Below, piece after piece: positions 17,468 to 26,589 of a DNA stretch of 64,000 nucleotides. The translations under genes were made by a program, and so were the position numbers. Origin of the DNA: Methylotenera_A sp963701715 (GTDB lineage: Bacteria > Pseudomonadota > Gammaproteobacteria > Burkholderiales > Methylophilaceae). Where the stretch lies: NCBI GenBank assembly GCA_963701715.1, contig CAVPAX010000005.1, positions 186,001 to 250,000 of the forward strand, read 5' to 3'. Each line of letters begins with the position of its first letter. Positions within the stretch are counted from its first letter, which is position 1. The notes under the pieces are model-generated. The model did not search any database. It was given only the letters and a program-made list of their open reading frames with translations, and was not told the origin of the DNA.

Positions 17468-19666
17468 ATGAAGCTTAGCAAACATAAAACACTGACACAA
17501 AAGTCTGTATATCTTGCAGTTATTCTTGCAACGCAAACAATGTTTGCAGTTGCGGAAGAGAAGGAAGCTGCGGTTTCAACGCCTCAGCAAGAGCTTGAAG
17601 AGGTAAATGTAAAGGCATCGGCAGTGCAGGTAACTGGCGGCTACCAAGCCACACAGACTCGCGTAGGTAAAGTGCTGCAAGACCCGCACGATATTCCGCA
17701 GGCGATTACGACAGTCACTCATGACTTAATGCATGACCAACAAGTGGGTTCATTGCGCGAGGCGCTGCGCAACGTTTCAGGCCTTACCTTTAATGCAGCG
17801 GAGGGTGGTCGCTCGGGTGATAACATGATGTTGCGCGGTTTTTATACCTTTGGCGATATTTATCTTGATGGTGTGCGTGATACTGCGCAGTACAACCGTG
17901 AAACCTTTAACTTGGAGCAGGTGGATGTGCTGCGAGGTTCCGCTGCGATGTTATTTGGTCGCGGCCAAGCAGGCGGAGTGATTAATCAGGTATCAAAAAC
18001 CGCCAAATTGACAGATGCAAATGTAATTTCCGGTAGCTTGGGTGAGTATGACTACCATCAGTTCACAGGAGATTTTAACAAGCAACTTTCGGACACTATG
18101 GCCATTCGATTGAATGTTATGGATCGCTCAGAAGAAAACTATCGTAAAAATCCTGCTAATGGAGATAGGCCTGAGTTAGACAGAAAAGGCGTGGCAGTGA
18201 GTTTTGGCGCAGGCATCGGAACAGAAAATGAATTGTTTTTAAACCATATTTATACCCAGACTCGAGACGTGCCAGACTATGGTGTTTCATTTTTTAACAA
18301 ACGCCCGATTGATAGGACTTTGGCATCTGGAGCGACAATCGACGACGATGTGTTTTACGGGGGTGATCAAAACTTTGATGACAGTGATACGCGTATCAGC
18401 ACTGCTACTTTTACACATAAATTCTCAAAAGACACAGAATGGCGCACACAGCTTAGAAGCGCGGATTATGAGCGCGCTTACTGGACAAAGACGCCAAATG
18501 CAGCAGCTTTACCGACAGCGACTCTCGGCATCGGAGGCAATCCGACGCGCGTAATGGATTATGAAACACTAAACTTGCAGTCTGACTTCAGTACAAAGCT
18601 GGAATTGGCAGATATGAAACATCAAGTACTGGCTGGAGCAGAGTACTTGAAAGAAGATTCATATAGGCAGGGCCTACTGAACTTGGGAACGGCTGCGGTA
18701 CCTTTTTATCGTAGTAGTCAGGTTGCAGGTGTGGCAACCAAATTTGATGCAGATAATTACGCTGTTTATGTGCAAGATACCATTGAATTTATCCCCAAGT
18801 GGGATTTGCTTTTGGGAATCAGACGTGATGAGATGCGCGCTGATTACTCAAGCGTTACATCACCTAAATTAAGCTATGGTGAAAATAGTTACCGTACAGG
18901 TTTATCCTGGCATCAAAATGAAATGAGTCACTACTACGTGAGTTGGAGTGATTCGTTTAGTCCAACTGCCGATCTATATCAGTTGACAGTAAAACCTCAG
19001 CCACCTGAAAGAAGTAAGACCATTGAAGTTGGTGCTAAATGGTTATTTAATGATGGTGATTTGGCATTTAGAACTGCCTTATATCGCTCGACCAAAGATT
19101 GGGAGCGCAATACAGACTTGGAATCTACATCTGCAATTCTAACTAAAAAACGTCGTACTGACGGATTGGAGTTTGAGCTTTCAGGGTATGTGGCAGAAAA
19201 TTGGGAAGTCTTTGCTGGCGTTGCATTTATGGACGCACATATTCTAGAAGTGGCACAGAACATCAATGCGACTACTGGGGTAATTACTGTTGCTGACGCA
19301 AGGCTAAAAGGCCAGCGCGCGCGCAACACGCCACCGGTGACATTTAACTTGTGGACTACATATTCATTTTTAGGTAATTGGAAAATAGGAGGCGGTATTG
19401 AAGCAAAAGGCGAGCGTTTTGGCTATCAACCGTCTGCTGCTAACGCCAATGCTGTGTTCACTAATGGAAAATTTGACCCGAATAGATTGCCTGGGTACGC
19501 ACGTGTGGATGCCATGTTGGCTTATGAGGCAAAGCAATGGGCAGTACGTCTAAATGTTAAAAATTTGTTGGACAAAGTTTACTACGATTCCATTTATGAT
19601 AATGGTGGTTTCAGCGTTCCAGGTAATAGTAGAACGGCCATTGTCACAACAGAGTTTAAATTTTAA
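17468..19666 (+). CDS. TonB-dependent siderophore receptor (Fiu-like)
   Basis: Outer-membrane receptor for a ferric siderophore. The protein has 732 residues. The signal peptide ends near residue 29 (MFAVAEE), and a TonB-box-like stretch EEVNVKAS lies near residue 46. The plug domain, about 60-200, has DVLRGSAAMLFGRGQAGGVI. A 22-strand barrel follows and ends in an aromatic residue (TEFKF). Pairing with a PiuC dioxygenase downstream matches the fiu-ybiX and piuA-piuC arrangements, which favours a catecholate siderophore. The ligand itself cannot be read from the sequence. It begins 111 bases after exbD, and no separate Fur box was found in that gap. Confidence 0.9.
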   Translation: MKLSKHKTLTQKSVYLAVILATQTMFAVAEEKEAAVSTPQQELEEVNVKASAVQVTGGYQATQTRVGKVLQDPHDIPQAITTVTHDLMHDQQVGSLREALRNVSGLTFNAAEGGRSGDNMMLRGFYTFGDIYLDGVRDTAQYNRETFNLEQVDVLRGSAAMLFGRGQAGGVINQVSKTAKLTDANVISGSLGEYDYHQFTGDFNKQLSDTMAIRLNVMDRSEENYRKNPANGDRPELDRKGVAVSFGAGIGTENELFLNHIYTQTRDVPDYGVSFFNKRPIDRTLASGATIDDDVFYGGDQNFDDSDTRISTATFTHKFSKDTEWRTQLRSADYERAYWTKTPNAAALPTATLGIGGNPTRVMDYETLNLQSDFSTKLELADMKHQVLAGAEYLKEDSYRQGLLNLGTAAVPFYRSSQVAGVATKFDADNYAVYVQDTIEFIPKWDLLLGIRRDEMRADYSSVTSPKLSYGENSYRTGLSWHQNEMSHYYVSWSDSFSPTADLYQLTVKPQPPERSKTIEVGAKWLFNDGDLAFRTALYRSTKDWERNTDLESTSAILTKKRRTDGLEFELSGYVAENWEVFAGVAFMDAHILEVAQNINATTGVITVADARLKGQRARNTPPVTFNLWTTYSFLGNWKIGGGIEAKGERFGYQPSAANANAVFTNGKFDPNRLPGYARVDAMLAYEAKQWAVRLNVKNLLDKVYYDSIYDNGGFSVPGNSRTAIVTTEFKF

Positions 19667-19675
19667 GGAGTTTTC

Positions 19676-20356
19676 ATGTTGCAGCATGTTCCAGACTTAT
19701 TGACAATTGAGGAACTCGCTGAAGCGCGGCGCTTGCTTGCAAGTGCCGCGTGGGTGGATGGCAAGGTCACAGCTGGTACACAAGCAGCAACGGTAAAAAA
19801 TAATCAGCAGTTACCTGAAAATGCGCAGCAAATGCTTGCCTTGAGGCAGCTAGTATTAGTGGCGCTCAATCGTAGTGCTTTGTTTTTTACTGCTGCATTA
19901 CCTTCTAAAATTTTACCACCGTTTTTTAACCGTTACAGCGGTGAAGCTAATCACTATGGTTTTCATGTAGATAATGCAATGCGCATGTTGCCTGATGGCA
20001 GCGGTTATGTACGTGCCGATGTTTCAGCTACTTTGTTTTTGTCAGAACCTGATGAATACGAGGGTGGTGAACTTATCATTGAAGATACTTTTGGCAGGCA
20101 TGCCGTTAAGTTAAAGGCAGGCAGTCTTGTTGTGTATCCATCGTCTTCTGTGCACCAAGTAACGGCCGTCACTAAAGGTGCGCGCGTGGCATGTTTTATG
20201 TTTATCCAGAGTATGGTGCGCGATGCCGAAAAACGTCGCCTGCTTTATGACATGGATGTATCACTGATGCAATTGCGCCACGCGGTGGGAGAAACTGAAG
20301 CTGTCGTGCATTTAACGGGGGTTTACCATAACTTGCTGAGACGCTGGGCGGAATGA
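19676..20356 (+). CDS. piuC: Fe(II)/2-oxoglutarate-dependent dioxygenase PiuC/YbiX family
   Basis: A 226-residue cytoplasmic PKHD-type hydroxylase. The iron-binding set is visible as HYGFHVDNAM (His and Asp) and SSSVHQVTAV (second His). VACFMFIQSMVRD supplies the 2-oxoglutarate-side region. YEGGELIIEDTFG is a family signature. The gene follows the siderophore receptor by nine bases with AAGGAG, the standard PiuA-PiuC pairing. The substrate of this family is not firmly known; a role in siderophore handling is inferred. It overlaps the next gene by four bases. Confidence 0.9.
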   Translation: MLQHVPDLLTIEELAEARRLLASAAWVDGKVTAGTQAATVKNNQQLPENAQQMLALRQLVLVALNRSALFFTAALPSKILPPFFNRYSGEANHYGFHVDNAMRMLPDGSGYVRADVSATLFLSEPDEYEGGELIIEDTFGRHAVKLKAGSLVVYPSSSVHQVTAVTKGARVACFMFIQSMVRDAEKRRLLYDMDVSLMQLRHAVGETEAVVHLTGVYHNLLRRWAE

Positions 20357-21432
20357 CCGCGTTATTGCATAAGCTGCAGAACACGCCACAAAGCGTGCAA
20401 ACCGCTGCGGATTATTTGCCTTATGCTCAACCGCGACTGGCAGCAGAAGTCTGGGATTATCTTGAAGATGGTGCAGGTAAAGGCCTCACTATGCAGGCTA
20501 ATGCACTTTCTTTTGATGCGTACAAGTTGATGTCACGGCCTTTGGCTGATGTTAAAGGCGGGCATACCCGCCTGGATTTATTTGGGCAGCAGTTTGAACA
20601 TCCTATATTGCTAGCGCCAATTGCTTATCAGCGCTTGTTTCATGCAGGTGGCGAACAAGCCAGCGCAATGGCAGTTAATGCACAATCTGGGCAAATGGTC
20701 GTGAGCAGTCTTGCAAGTCAGACGCTGGAAGAAATCATTGAAGCGTCCGGACAGGCTTTATGGTTCCAGCTTTATTGGCAGGGAGATAGATCTCGCACAT
20801 TGCTTCTGCTAAACAGGGCATTAGCCGCAGGCTACAATGCCGTCATGTTTACCGTAGATGCGCCGGTAAAGCAGGCTGTGATGCAACTTCCGGATGGTGT
20901 TAGCGCAATCAATCTTGAGCTGCCTCGACCTTTGCCAGGGTTGAAATCGAGTCAAAGCGCGGTGTTTGATGGCTGGATGACGCAGGCGCCAACCTGGGAT
21001 GATTTAGCTTGGTTGCGCGATCAAATACATGCGCCGCTGTTGGTAAAAGGCATTATGCATGCCAATGATGCGGAAAAGATATTGGAATATGGCTGCGATG
21101 GTCTGGTGGTTTCAAACCATGGTGGGCGGGTTTTAGATGGCGTGCCTGCCAGTCTGGACGTTTTGCCGGAAATCGTCAGGCGAGTCTCAGGCAAGGCCAA
21201 GGTGTTATTCGATAGTGGTATTCGCAGTGGGCAGGATGCATTTAAGGCGTTGGCACTCGGAGCGGATGCAGTAATGGTGGGCCGCCCATATATTTGGGGG
21301 CTTGCTACCTGTGGGGCAATTGGTGTTGCGCATGTGATACGTTTGATGCGGGATGAATTGGAGATGACGATGGCGCTATCAGGGCTGGCAGATTTGGAGG
21401 CCATTAAGCTTTCCAGACCAAAGTTTGGGTGA
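20353..21432 (+). CDS. FMN-dependent alpha-hydroxy-acid oxidizing protein
   Basis: Member of the lactate/glycolate oxidase family, 359 residues, TIM barrel. Visible are APIAYQRLFHAGGE, the flavin-site WFQLYWQGD, VKGIMHANDAEKILEYG, the catalytic SNHGGRVLDG (His and Arg), and the phosphate-binding FDSGIRSGQDAFKALALGAD. It oxidises a 2-hydroxy acid to a 2-oxo acid, but the exact substrate and acceptor are unknown. It overlaps piuC by four bases (ATGA), so it belongs to the iron operon. That placement is unusual for a lactate-type enzyme. Confidence 0.88.
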   Translation: MTALLHKLQNTPQSVQTAADYLPYAQPRLAAEVWDYLEDGAGKGLTMQANALSFDAYKLMSRPLADVKGGHTRLDLFGQQFEHPILLAPIAYQRLFHAGGEQASAMAVNAQSGQMVVSSLASQTLEEIIEASGQALWFQLYWQGDRSRTLLLLNRALAAGYNAVMFTVDAPVKQAVMQLPDGVSAINLELPRPLPGLKSSQSAVFDGWMTQAPTWDDLAWLRDQIHAPLLVKGIMHANDAEKILEYGCDGLVVSNHGGRVLDGVPASLDVLPEIVRRVSGKAKVLFDSGIRSGQDAFKALALGADAVMVGRPYIWGLATCGAIGVAHVIRLMRDELEMTMALSGLADLEAIKLSRPKFG

Positions 21433-21451
21433 AGTAGATGAAAGGAAATGG

Positions 21452-21712
21452 ATGAAATTTTTATTTGCACTATTAAGTTTGTTACCATTACAGGTTATGG
21501 CCGGTGCTGACTGTGCCGTGCATCCTAAGGAAGAATGGGCGTCGGAAGATACATTAAAACAAGTCTTGAGTGAAGAAGGTTATACCATTAAGAAATTCAA
21601 GGTGGATGGCAATTGCTATGAAATTTATGGCCACAACAAAGAAGGCAAAAAAGTTGAAATCTATTTTGATACTAAGACACTGGCGATTGTTAAAGCTGAA
21701 ATTGAAAAGTAA
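21452..21712 (+). CDS. Secreted PepSY-domain protein
   Basis: An 86-residue protein. The signal peptide ends near residue 18 (LLPLQVMAGADC). One PepSY domain follows, with LSEEGYTIKKFKVDGNCYEI and YFDTKTLAIVKAEIE. Two Cys, one right after the signal peptide and one in the domain, could pair. The ATG at 21452 has AAAGGA upstream; a longer reading starting inside the previous gene is rejected. PepSY proteins with a cytochrome b561 next door are common in metal and redox loci; the function here is unknown. Confidence 0.8.
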   Translation: MKFLFALLSLLPLQVMAGADCAVHPKEEWASEDTLKQVLSEEGYTIKKFKVDGNCYEIYGHNKEGKKVEIYFDTKTLAIVKAEIEK

Positions 21713-21726
21713 TTTCACACATTTTA

Positions 21727-22248
21727 ATGCGCACAGAGCCGTCTCAACCGAATAATGTAATTATATGGACACTATTCGTCCGGTTGACGCATTGGCTGGT
21801 TGCTGTTTGTGTGCTAATCAACTTTTTTAATGAGTCGGGGTTTTGGCATCGCACTATAGGATATGGATGTTTAGGGCTGGTGCTGCTGCGCATTTGTGAT
21901 GGATTGTGGATAAGCAAACAGCCTGCATCACAATTTTATTTACCTAGTTTTTCTGCTATTAAAGCGCACATGAAAGAGCTGATTTCAGGAAATGCCGCCT
22001 CATATATTGGGCATAACCCGCTTGGTCAGAGCGCGGTTTATGCGATGTGGCTTTTAATCGCATTACTGGCTTTTACCGGCTGGCTCAGTCGTACCGACCA
22101 ATACTGGGGTGAGGATTGGCCGGTGGATATTCATAATCTCTTGTCTGATTTTTTGCAGGGCATGGTTGTGCTTCACCTGCTGGCGGTGGTTCTGATGTCT
22201 AAATTACAAGGCAGGAACCTGATCTTTGCCATGATACGCGGCAAGTAA
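21727..22248 (+). CDS. Cytochrome b561 (di-haem membrane cytochrome)
   Basis: A 173-residue inner-membrane protein with four predicted helices. Haem-ligand His candidates lie in TRLTHWLVAVCVL-like RLTHWLVAV near residue 20, in FWHRTIGYG, and in the C-terminal helix GMVVLHLLAVVL. GHNPLGQSAVYAMW is a family signature. It probably moves electrons between quinol and a periplasmic partner. It sits 14 bases after the PepSY gene and ends the iron-regulated block. It converges on the CBS gene. Confidence 0.87.
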   Translation: MRTEPSQPNNVIIWTLFVRLTHWLVAVCVLINFFNESGFWHRTIGYGCLGLVLLRICDGLWISKQPASQFYLPSFSAIKAHMKELISGNAASYIGHNPLGQSAVYAMWLLIALLAFTGWLSRTDQYWGEDWPVDIHNLLSDFLQGMVVLHLLAVVLMSKLQGRNLIFAMIRGK

Positions 22249-22281
22249 AAAAATACTATTTGCTTTAGGATGCCTGATAGT

Positions 22282-22716
22282 TCATTGCCCACGAATATAG
22301 TTTTCTAACTGCTTGATTAAATATTGTTGATGGCTGATAGTTTCCTTGACCAGATCGCCTAAAGAGAGCATGCCTAATACTTTATCGCCATCAACAACTG
22401 GTAAGTGGCGAATGCGTTTTTCGCTCATTAAACTCATTGAAGCATCTACCAAATCGCTGGGTTTGCCTGTGATCACTTTAGATGACATCACTTCATGTAT
22501 CTGCGTGGTTTTGGATGACCGGCCTTGCAATACAATCTCGCGCGCATAATCACGCTCTGAAAATACCCCCACTAATTTTTCATTTTGCATGATTGCCAAA
22601 GCGCCTATTTTATACTCAGCCAAGATAACCAGTGCATCAAAGACTGGTCGGTCTGGGGCAATGGAAATAAGTTCTTTATGTTTTTTTTCGTTTAAGATTT
22701 GTTGTAAAGTTTTCAT
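22282..22716 (-). CDS. Tandem CBS domain protein
   Basis: A 144-residue cytoplasmic protein made of two CBS motifs: SIAPDRPVFDALVILAEYKI with GVFSERDYAREIV, and ITGKPSDLVDASMSLMSEKR with GMLSLGDLVKETI. Such pairs bind adenine nucleotides and act as sensors; the partner is unknown. I choose the ATG at 22714-22716 because a GGAG lies six bases upstream. A second ATG four codons earlier is possible. It stands alone between convergent and divergent neighbours. Confidence 0.85.
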   Translation of the reverse strand: MKTLQQILNEKKHKELISIAPDRPVFDALVILAEYKIGALAIMQNEKLVGVFSERDYAREIVLQGRSSKTTQIHEVMSSKVITGKPSDLVDASMSLMSEKRIRHLPVVDGDKVLGMLSLGDLVKETISHQQYLIKQLENYIRGQ

Positions 22717-22803
22717 GATTTTCTCCATCCCGCGGCTTTTGTAAAAATATACACCTTATAATGGCTATAGCAAAATTCTAAATTAAATTTTAAAGCTGGC
22801 GCC

Positions 22804-23718
22804 ATGCAAAACAATACTGTAATCAAAGCATTCTTTGCACTCTTCATACTTACGCTGATTTGGGGTTACAACTGGGTTGTGATGAAGCTGGCGGTGCAAT
22901 ATGCTAGTCCTTTTCAGTTTGCGGCCCTGCGTACGTTTTTAGGTGCGGCGATGCTGTTTGCAGTTTTATTTTTTACAAAAAGACCTCTGGCATTAAAAGA
23001 GTTTCCTACCATGTTAATGCTGGGGCTTGCTGCAGACGTGCGGTTTTACGGGGTTGTTGATTTGGGCATTGGTAGAAGGTGGCGCAGGTAAAACGGCTGT
23101 ACTATCATATACGATGCCGTTCTGGGTAATGCTGTTTGCATGGCCTATGCTTGGCGAAAAAGTACTAGGCTGGCAATGGCTGGCTGTCGCATTTGCGCTG
23201 TTCGGGATTGTGCTGATATTCGACCCGCTGCATATCAAGTCAGATGGCTTTAGCATGTTGTTGGCTTTATGTTCAGGTATTTCATGGGCAATAGCTGCAA
23301 TAGTTTCGCAAAGAAGTTACATCAGCGCGCGCCGCATCTGGATTTGCTCAACATCACGGCCTGGCCGACCTTGCTGGGCTCGCTACCTATTGTTTTTCTT
23401 GCACTTGTTCTGCCTGCGCCGCCGATTCAATGGACGAACACATTCATGCTGACCATCGTGTATAGCATTTTCCTGAGCGGCTCGCTTGCGTGGGTGTTAT
23501 GGCTGTATGCTCTACAGCGCTTGCCTGCAGGCGTGGCGAGCATGGCAAGCATGCTCGCTCCGGTGATAGGCGTGATTTCCGCCTGGGTGCAGCTGGGTGA
23601 GCGACCAAGTGATATTGAACTTGCCGGCATGCTGTTTGTTGCACTGGCGCTGATCATTATTTCGCTGATTACTATGAAGAAACATGCGCCAATCGACCCT
23701 GCTATGGGTCAAGACTAG
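22804..23718 (+). pseudogene. EamA/DMT-family transporter, two frameshifts
   Basis: A drug/metabolite-type transporter with about ten helices, broken twice. Frame A runs from the ATG at 22804 (IWGYNWVVMKLAVQYASPFQ, a clear EamA start) to about 23027. The middle runs in the next frame (CGFTGLLIWALVEGGAGKTA, then SYTMPFWVMLFAWPMLGEK). From about 23314 the first frame resumes (RAPHLDLLNITAWPTLLGS) to 23718. The first break behaves as a one-base insertion near 23023-23030, the second as a one-base loss near 23312 within CAAAGAAG. Joined, the product would be about 304 residues, normal for the family. True decay or sequence error cannot be told apart here. Confidence 0.83.
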
Positions 23719-23760
23719 ACGTGGTAAAATTACGCTTTAAATATTTTCAGGGTTAGTGGT

Positions 23761-24486
23761 ATGGCAGGACATTCAAAATGGGCAAATATTCAACATCGCA
23801 AAGGCAGGCAGGATGCTAAGCGCGGCAAGATTTTCACTAAACTAATTAAGGAAATCACTGTAGCAGCTCGCTTGGGCGGAGGTGACCCTGCCATGAACCC
23901 GCGCCTACGAGCTGCGGTGGCAGAGGCTAAAGAAGAAAACATGCCGTCGGACAATATTACCCGTGCCATTAAAAAAGGAACGGGTGAGCTGGAGGGCGTG
24001 AACTACGAAGAGATTCGCTATGAAGGCTATGGCATTAATGGCGCGGCAATTATCATTGATTGTTTAACCGATAATAAACAACGTGCCGTGGCCGATGTGC
24101 GTCATGCGCTTACTAAGTTTGGCGGTAACTTGGGTACTGACGGCTGCGTGGCTTTTATGTTCAAGCATTGCGGTAGTTTGGTGTATGCTCCTGGCACCAA
24201 CGAGGATAAAGTGATGGAAGTCGCACTGGAGGCTGGTGCAGAGGATGTTGTCACTGATGAGGACGGTAGTATTGAAGTGATTACTCCGCCAAATGACTTT
24301 ATGGCAGTTAAGGATGCCATGGAAGTAGCAGGCCTTAAGGCGGTGATGGCAGAAGTGACCATGAAACCGTTGAACGAAGTGGAATTTGCAGGGGATGATG
24401 CGGTTAAGATGCAAAAAATCCTGGATGCGCTGGAGGATCTAGATGATGTGCAGGATGTTTATACCACTGCGATTCTAGAGGATTAG
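23761..24486 (+). CDS. yebC: YebC/PmpR family protein
   Basis: A 241-residue protein of the TACO1/YebC family, which helps ribosomes pass proline-rich stretches; some members were described as transcription regulators. The N-terminus MAGHSKWANIQHRKGRQDAK is the family signature, followed by GGDPAMNPRLRAAVAEAK and MPSDNITRAIKKG. It sits directly before ruvC with a one-base overlap, the usual proteobacterial order yebC-ruvC-ruvA. Confidence 0.95.
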   Translation: MAGHSKWANIQHRKGRQDAKRGKIFTKLIKEITVAARLGGGDPAMNPRLRAAVAEAKEENMPSDNITRAIKKGTGELEGVNYEEIRYEGYGINGAAIIIDCLTDNKQRAVADVRHALTKFGGNLGTDGCVAFMFKHCGSLVYAPGTNEDKVMEVALEAGAEDVVTDEDGSIEVITPPNDFMAVKDAMEVAGLKAVMAEVTMKPLNEVEFAGDDAVKMQKILDALEDLDDVQDVYTTAILED

Positions 24487-25049
24487 TGAATACACGTATT
24501 TTAGGCATCGATCCTGGCCTGCGACTGACAGGCTTTGGTGTCATTGAAAAAGTCGGAGAGAAAATCACTTATATCGCAAGCGGTACGATAAAAACTGCTG
24601 CAGGGAAAAAAAATACAGTAGAGGGTGAACAAGACCGGGAAGAATTGCCCGCTCGCCTGAAAATAATATTGGATGGTTTGTTTGAGGTGATTGACACATA
24701 TCAGCCTAATCAGGTGGCGGTTGAAAAAGTGTTTGTGAATGTGAATCCGCAGTCGACGCTTTTACTTGGTCAAGCGCGTGGCGCTGCGATTAGCGCGGCA
24801 GTGATACGTAATTTAACCGTAGCAGAATATACGGCGCTTCAAGTCAAGCAGGCAGTTGTAGGCAATGGACATGCACAAAAGGAACAAGTGCAGGAGATGG
24901 TTAAGCGCCTGCTCAATTTGCCTGCTACGCCTAAACCAGACTCAGCGGATGCGTTGGCCTGTGCAATTTGTCATGCACATGGCGGACAAGGTTTAGGTAA
25001 GTTGGCGACGGCAGGTTTTCGCGTGCGCGGCGGGCGGCTTGTCGGATGA
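24486..25049 (+). CDS. ruvC: Holliday junction resolvase RuvC
   Basis: Cuts Holliday junctions delivered by RuvAB. The protein has 187 residues. Catalytic acids lie in ILGIDPGLRLTGFGVIE (Asp), VAVEKVFV (Glu) and KPDSADALACAICHAH (Asp pair). The start is a GTG that shares one base with the yebC stop. The stop overlaps the next start by four bases. About 15-20 residues after the last catalytic helix form a Gly/Arg-rich tail. Confidence 0.95.
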   Translation: MNTRILGIDPGLRLTGFGVIEKVGEKITYIASGTIKTAAGKKNTVEGEQDREELPARLKIILDGLFEVIDTYQPNQVAVEKVFVNVNPQSTLLLGQARGAAISAAVIRNLTVAEYTALQVKQAVVGNGHAQKEQVQEMVKRLLNLPATPKPDSADALACAICHAHGGQGLGKLATAGFRVRGGRLVG

Positions 25050-25993
25050 GTAAGTCAGCGATCGAGCCAGTGCTGGCAAGTTTCCCTAATCCGTTCTTTC
25101 GTTATTTTGCAGCGACCCGCCCGGCTTTTCTGGTAGCCACCTTGGCAGCCTGCCTAATAGGGCTAACAGGCGCAATATACTCAGGTGTTAGCTTTCAGCC
25201 AGTAACTGCAGGTTTAACTGTATTACTTGCCTTATTGGTACATGCGGGTGTGAATGTGCTTAACGACTATTATGATGCTCTTAATGGCACGGATGCAATT
25301 AACACAGAGCGCTTATATCCTTTTACTGGTGGCAGCAGATTTATTCAGAATGGCGTGCTGACTACAACACAGACTGCATATTTTGGCTACCTGTTGCTGA
25401 GTGTGGCCATAATAGGTGGTTTATGGCTGTCGTGGCAGGTTGGACCTGGCTTACTGGCGATTGGCGCGGTAGGTGTGTTAATTGGATGGGCATATTCTGC
25501 AACACCGCTACATCTGAATAGCCAGGGCCTGGGTGAGCTATGTGTGCTGATAGGATTCATCGGGATTGTGGAGGGTGCAGACTATGTGCAGCGAAAGGCA
25601 TTTTCATTGCAGCCATTAATGCTGGGTATGCCCTACGCTTTATTGGTGACTAATTTGCTCTATATTAACCAGTTTCCTGATCGAAAGGCTGACGCAACGG
25701 TAGGGAAGCGACATCTGGTAGTAAGGCTACCGTTAAGTAAAGCTGTCTTGGTTTACCCAATATTGGCAGGATTAGCACTTGTATGGCTGGCATCGTTAGT
25801 GGCTATGGGAAAACTGCCAATAGTGACAATGCTATCTGCTTTGCCGGTATTGTTTTCAGCCCGAGCCTCTTGGATACTTAGGAAATTTTATGCGCAACCA
25901 GCACATTTGCTGTCAGCAATTCGATTGACACTTGCCTCTATGCTTGGCCATGCGCTATTGTTAGTACTTATCATGTTATGGAAGACGCTATGA
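25046..25993 (+). CDS. UbiA-superfamily prenyltransferase (MenA-like)
   Basis: A 315-residue polytopic membrane protein with eight or nine helices. The first Asp-rich motif is NVLNDYYDALNGTD (NDxxDxxxD), and the second is NQFPDRKADATVGKR (DxxxD). Both bind the Mg-prenyl diphosphate. The overall pattern resembles 1,4-dihydroxy-2-naphthoate prenyltransferase more than UbiA itself, but no other menaquinone genes are in view and the acceptor is unknown. It is wedged between ruvC and ruvA with four-base overlaps on both sides, so it is fully part of that operon. Confidence 0.85.
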   Translation: MSKSAIEPVLASFPNPFFRYFAATRPAFLVATLAACLIGLTGAIYSGVSFQPVTAGLTVLLALLVHAGVNVLNDYYDALNGTDAINTERLYPFTGGSRFIQNGVLTTTQTAYFGYLLLSVAIIGGLWLSWQVGPGLLAIGAVGVLIGWAYSATPLHLNSQGLGELCVLIGFIGIVEGADYVQRKAFSLQPLMLGMPYALLVTNLLYINQFPDRKADATVGKRHLVVRLPLSKAVLVYPILAGLALVWLASLVAMGKLPIVTMLSALPVLFSARASWILRKFYAQPAHLLSAIRLTLASMLGHALLLVLIMLWKTL

Positions 25994-26565
25994 TTGGTCG
26001 TCTAAGTGGAATTTTGTTGGAAAAAACCCCTCCTTTGGTTTTAATTGACTGTAATGGTGTGGGTTACGAGGTTGAAGTACCGATGAGCACGTTTTACAAC
26101 TTACCAGAGCTTGGTGCAAAAGTAAGTCTGCTTACACATTTTGTTGTGAGGGAAGATGCACAATTATTGTACGGCTTCGGTTCTGAGCAGGAAAAAAATA
26201 CATTTCGACAATTGCTAAAAGTAAATGGCATTGGCGCGAAATCTGCACTTTCTATTTTAAGCGGGGTGAGTATTGATGACTTGGTGCAAGCAGTCAGCAT
26301 GCAGGAAGTTAGCATGCTCACGCGCATTCCGGGTATTGGCAAAAAAACGGCCGAGCGTTTGTTGCTGGAGTTAAAAGATAAATTTGGTGTGGCGGGGGCA
26401 GTTGCGGTCGGTAATCAACCAAAATTGGCCTCACACGATATACTCAACGCATTGATTGCATTGGGTTACAATGAGCGTGAGGCCTTGCAGGCAGTAAAAC
26501 AGTTGCCTGCTGATACGAGCGTAGCAGATGGTATTAAACAGGCGCTAAAATTACTTTCAAGATAG
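25990..26565 (+). CDS. ruvA: Holliday junction helicase subunit RuvA
   Basis: Binds the four-way junction and loads RuvB. The protein has 191 residues from the ATG at 25990, which overlaps the upstream stop (ATGA). Domain I starts MIGRLSGILLEKTPP, with later CNGVGYEVEVPMST. Domain II has two helix-hairpin-helix motifs (VNGIGAKSALSILSG and IPGIGKKTAERLLLELKDK). Domain III, about 145-191, is the RuvB-binding three-helix unit. ruvB is not next to it but about 6 kb downstream (32806). Confidence 0.96.
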   Translation: MIGRLSGILLEKTPPLVLIDCNGVGYEVEVPMSTFYNLPELGAKVSLLTHFVVREDAQLLYGFGSEQEKNTFRQLLKVNGIGAKSALSILSGVSIDDLVQAVSMQEVSMLTRIPGIGKKTAERLLLELKDKFGVAGAVAVGNQPKLASHDILNALIALGYNEREALQAVKQLPADTSVADGIKQALKLLSR

Positions 26566-26589
26566 CCCATTTAGCCAATAAGGTTGTGC

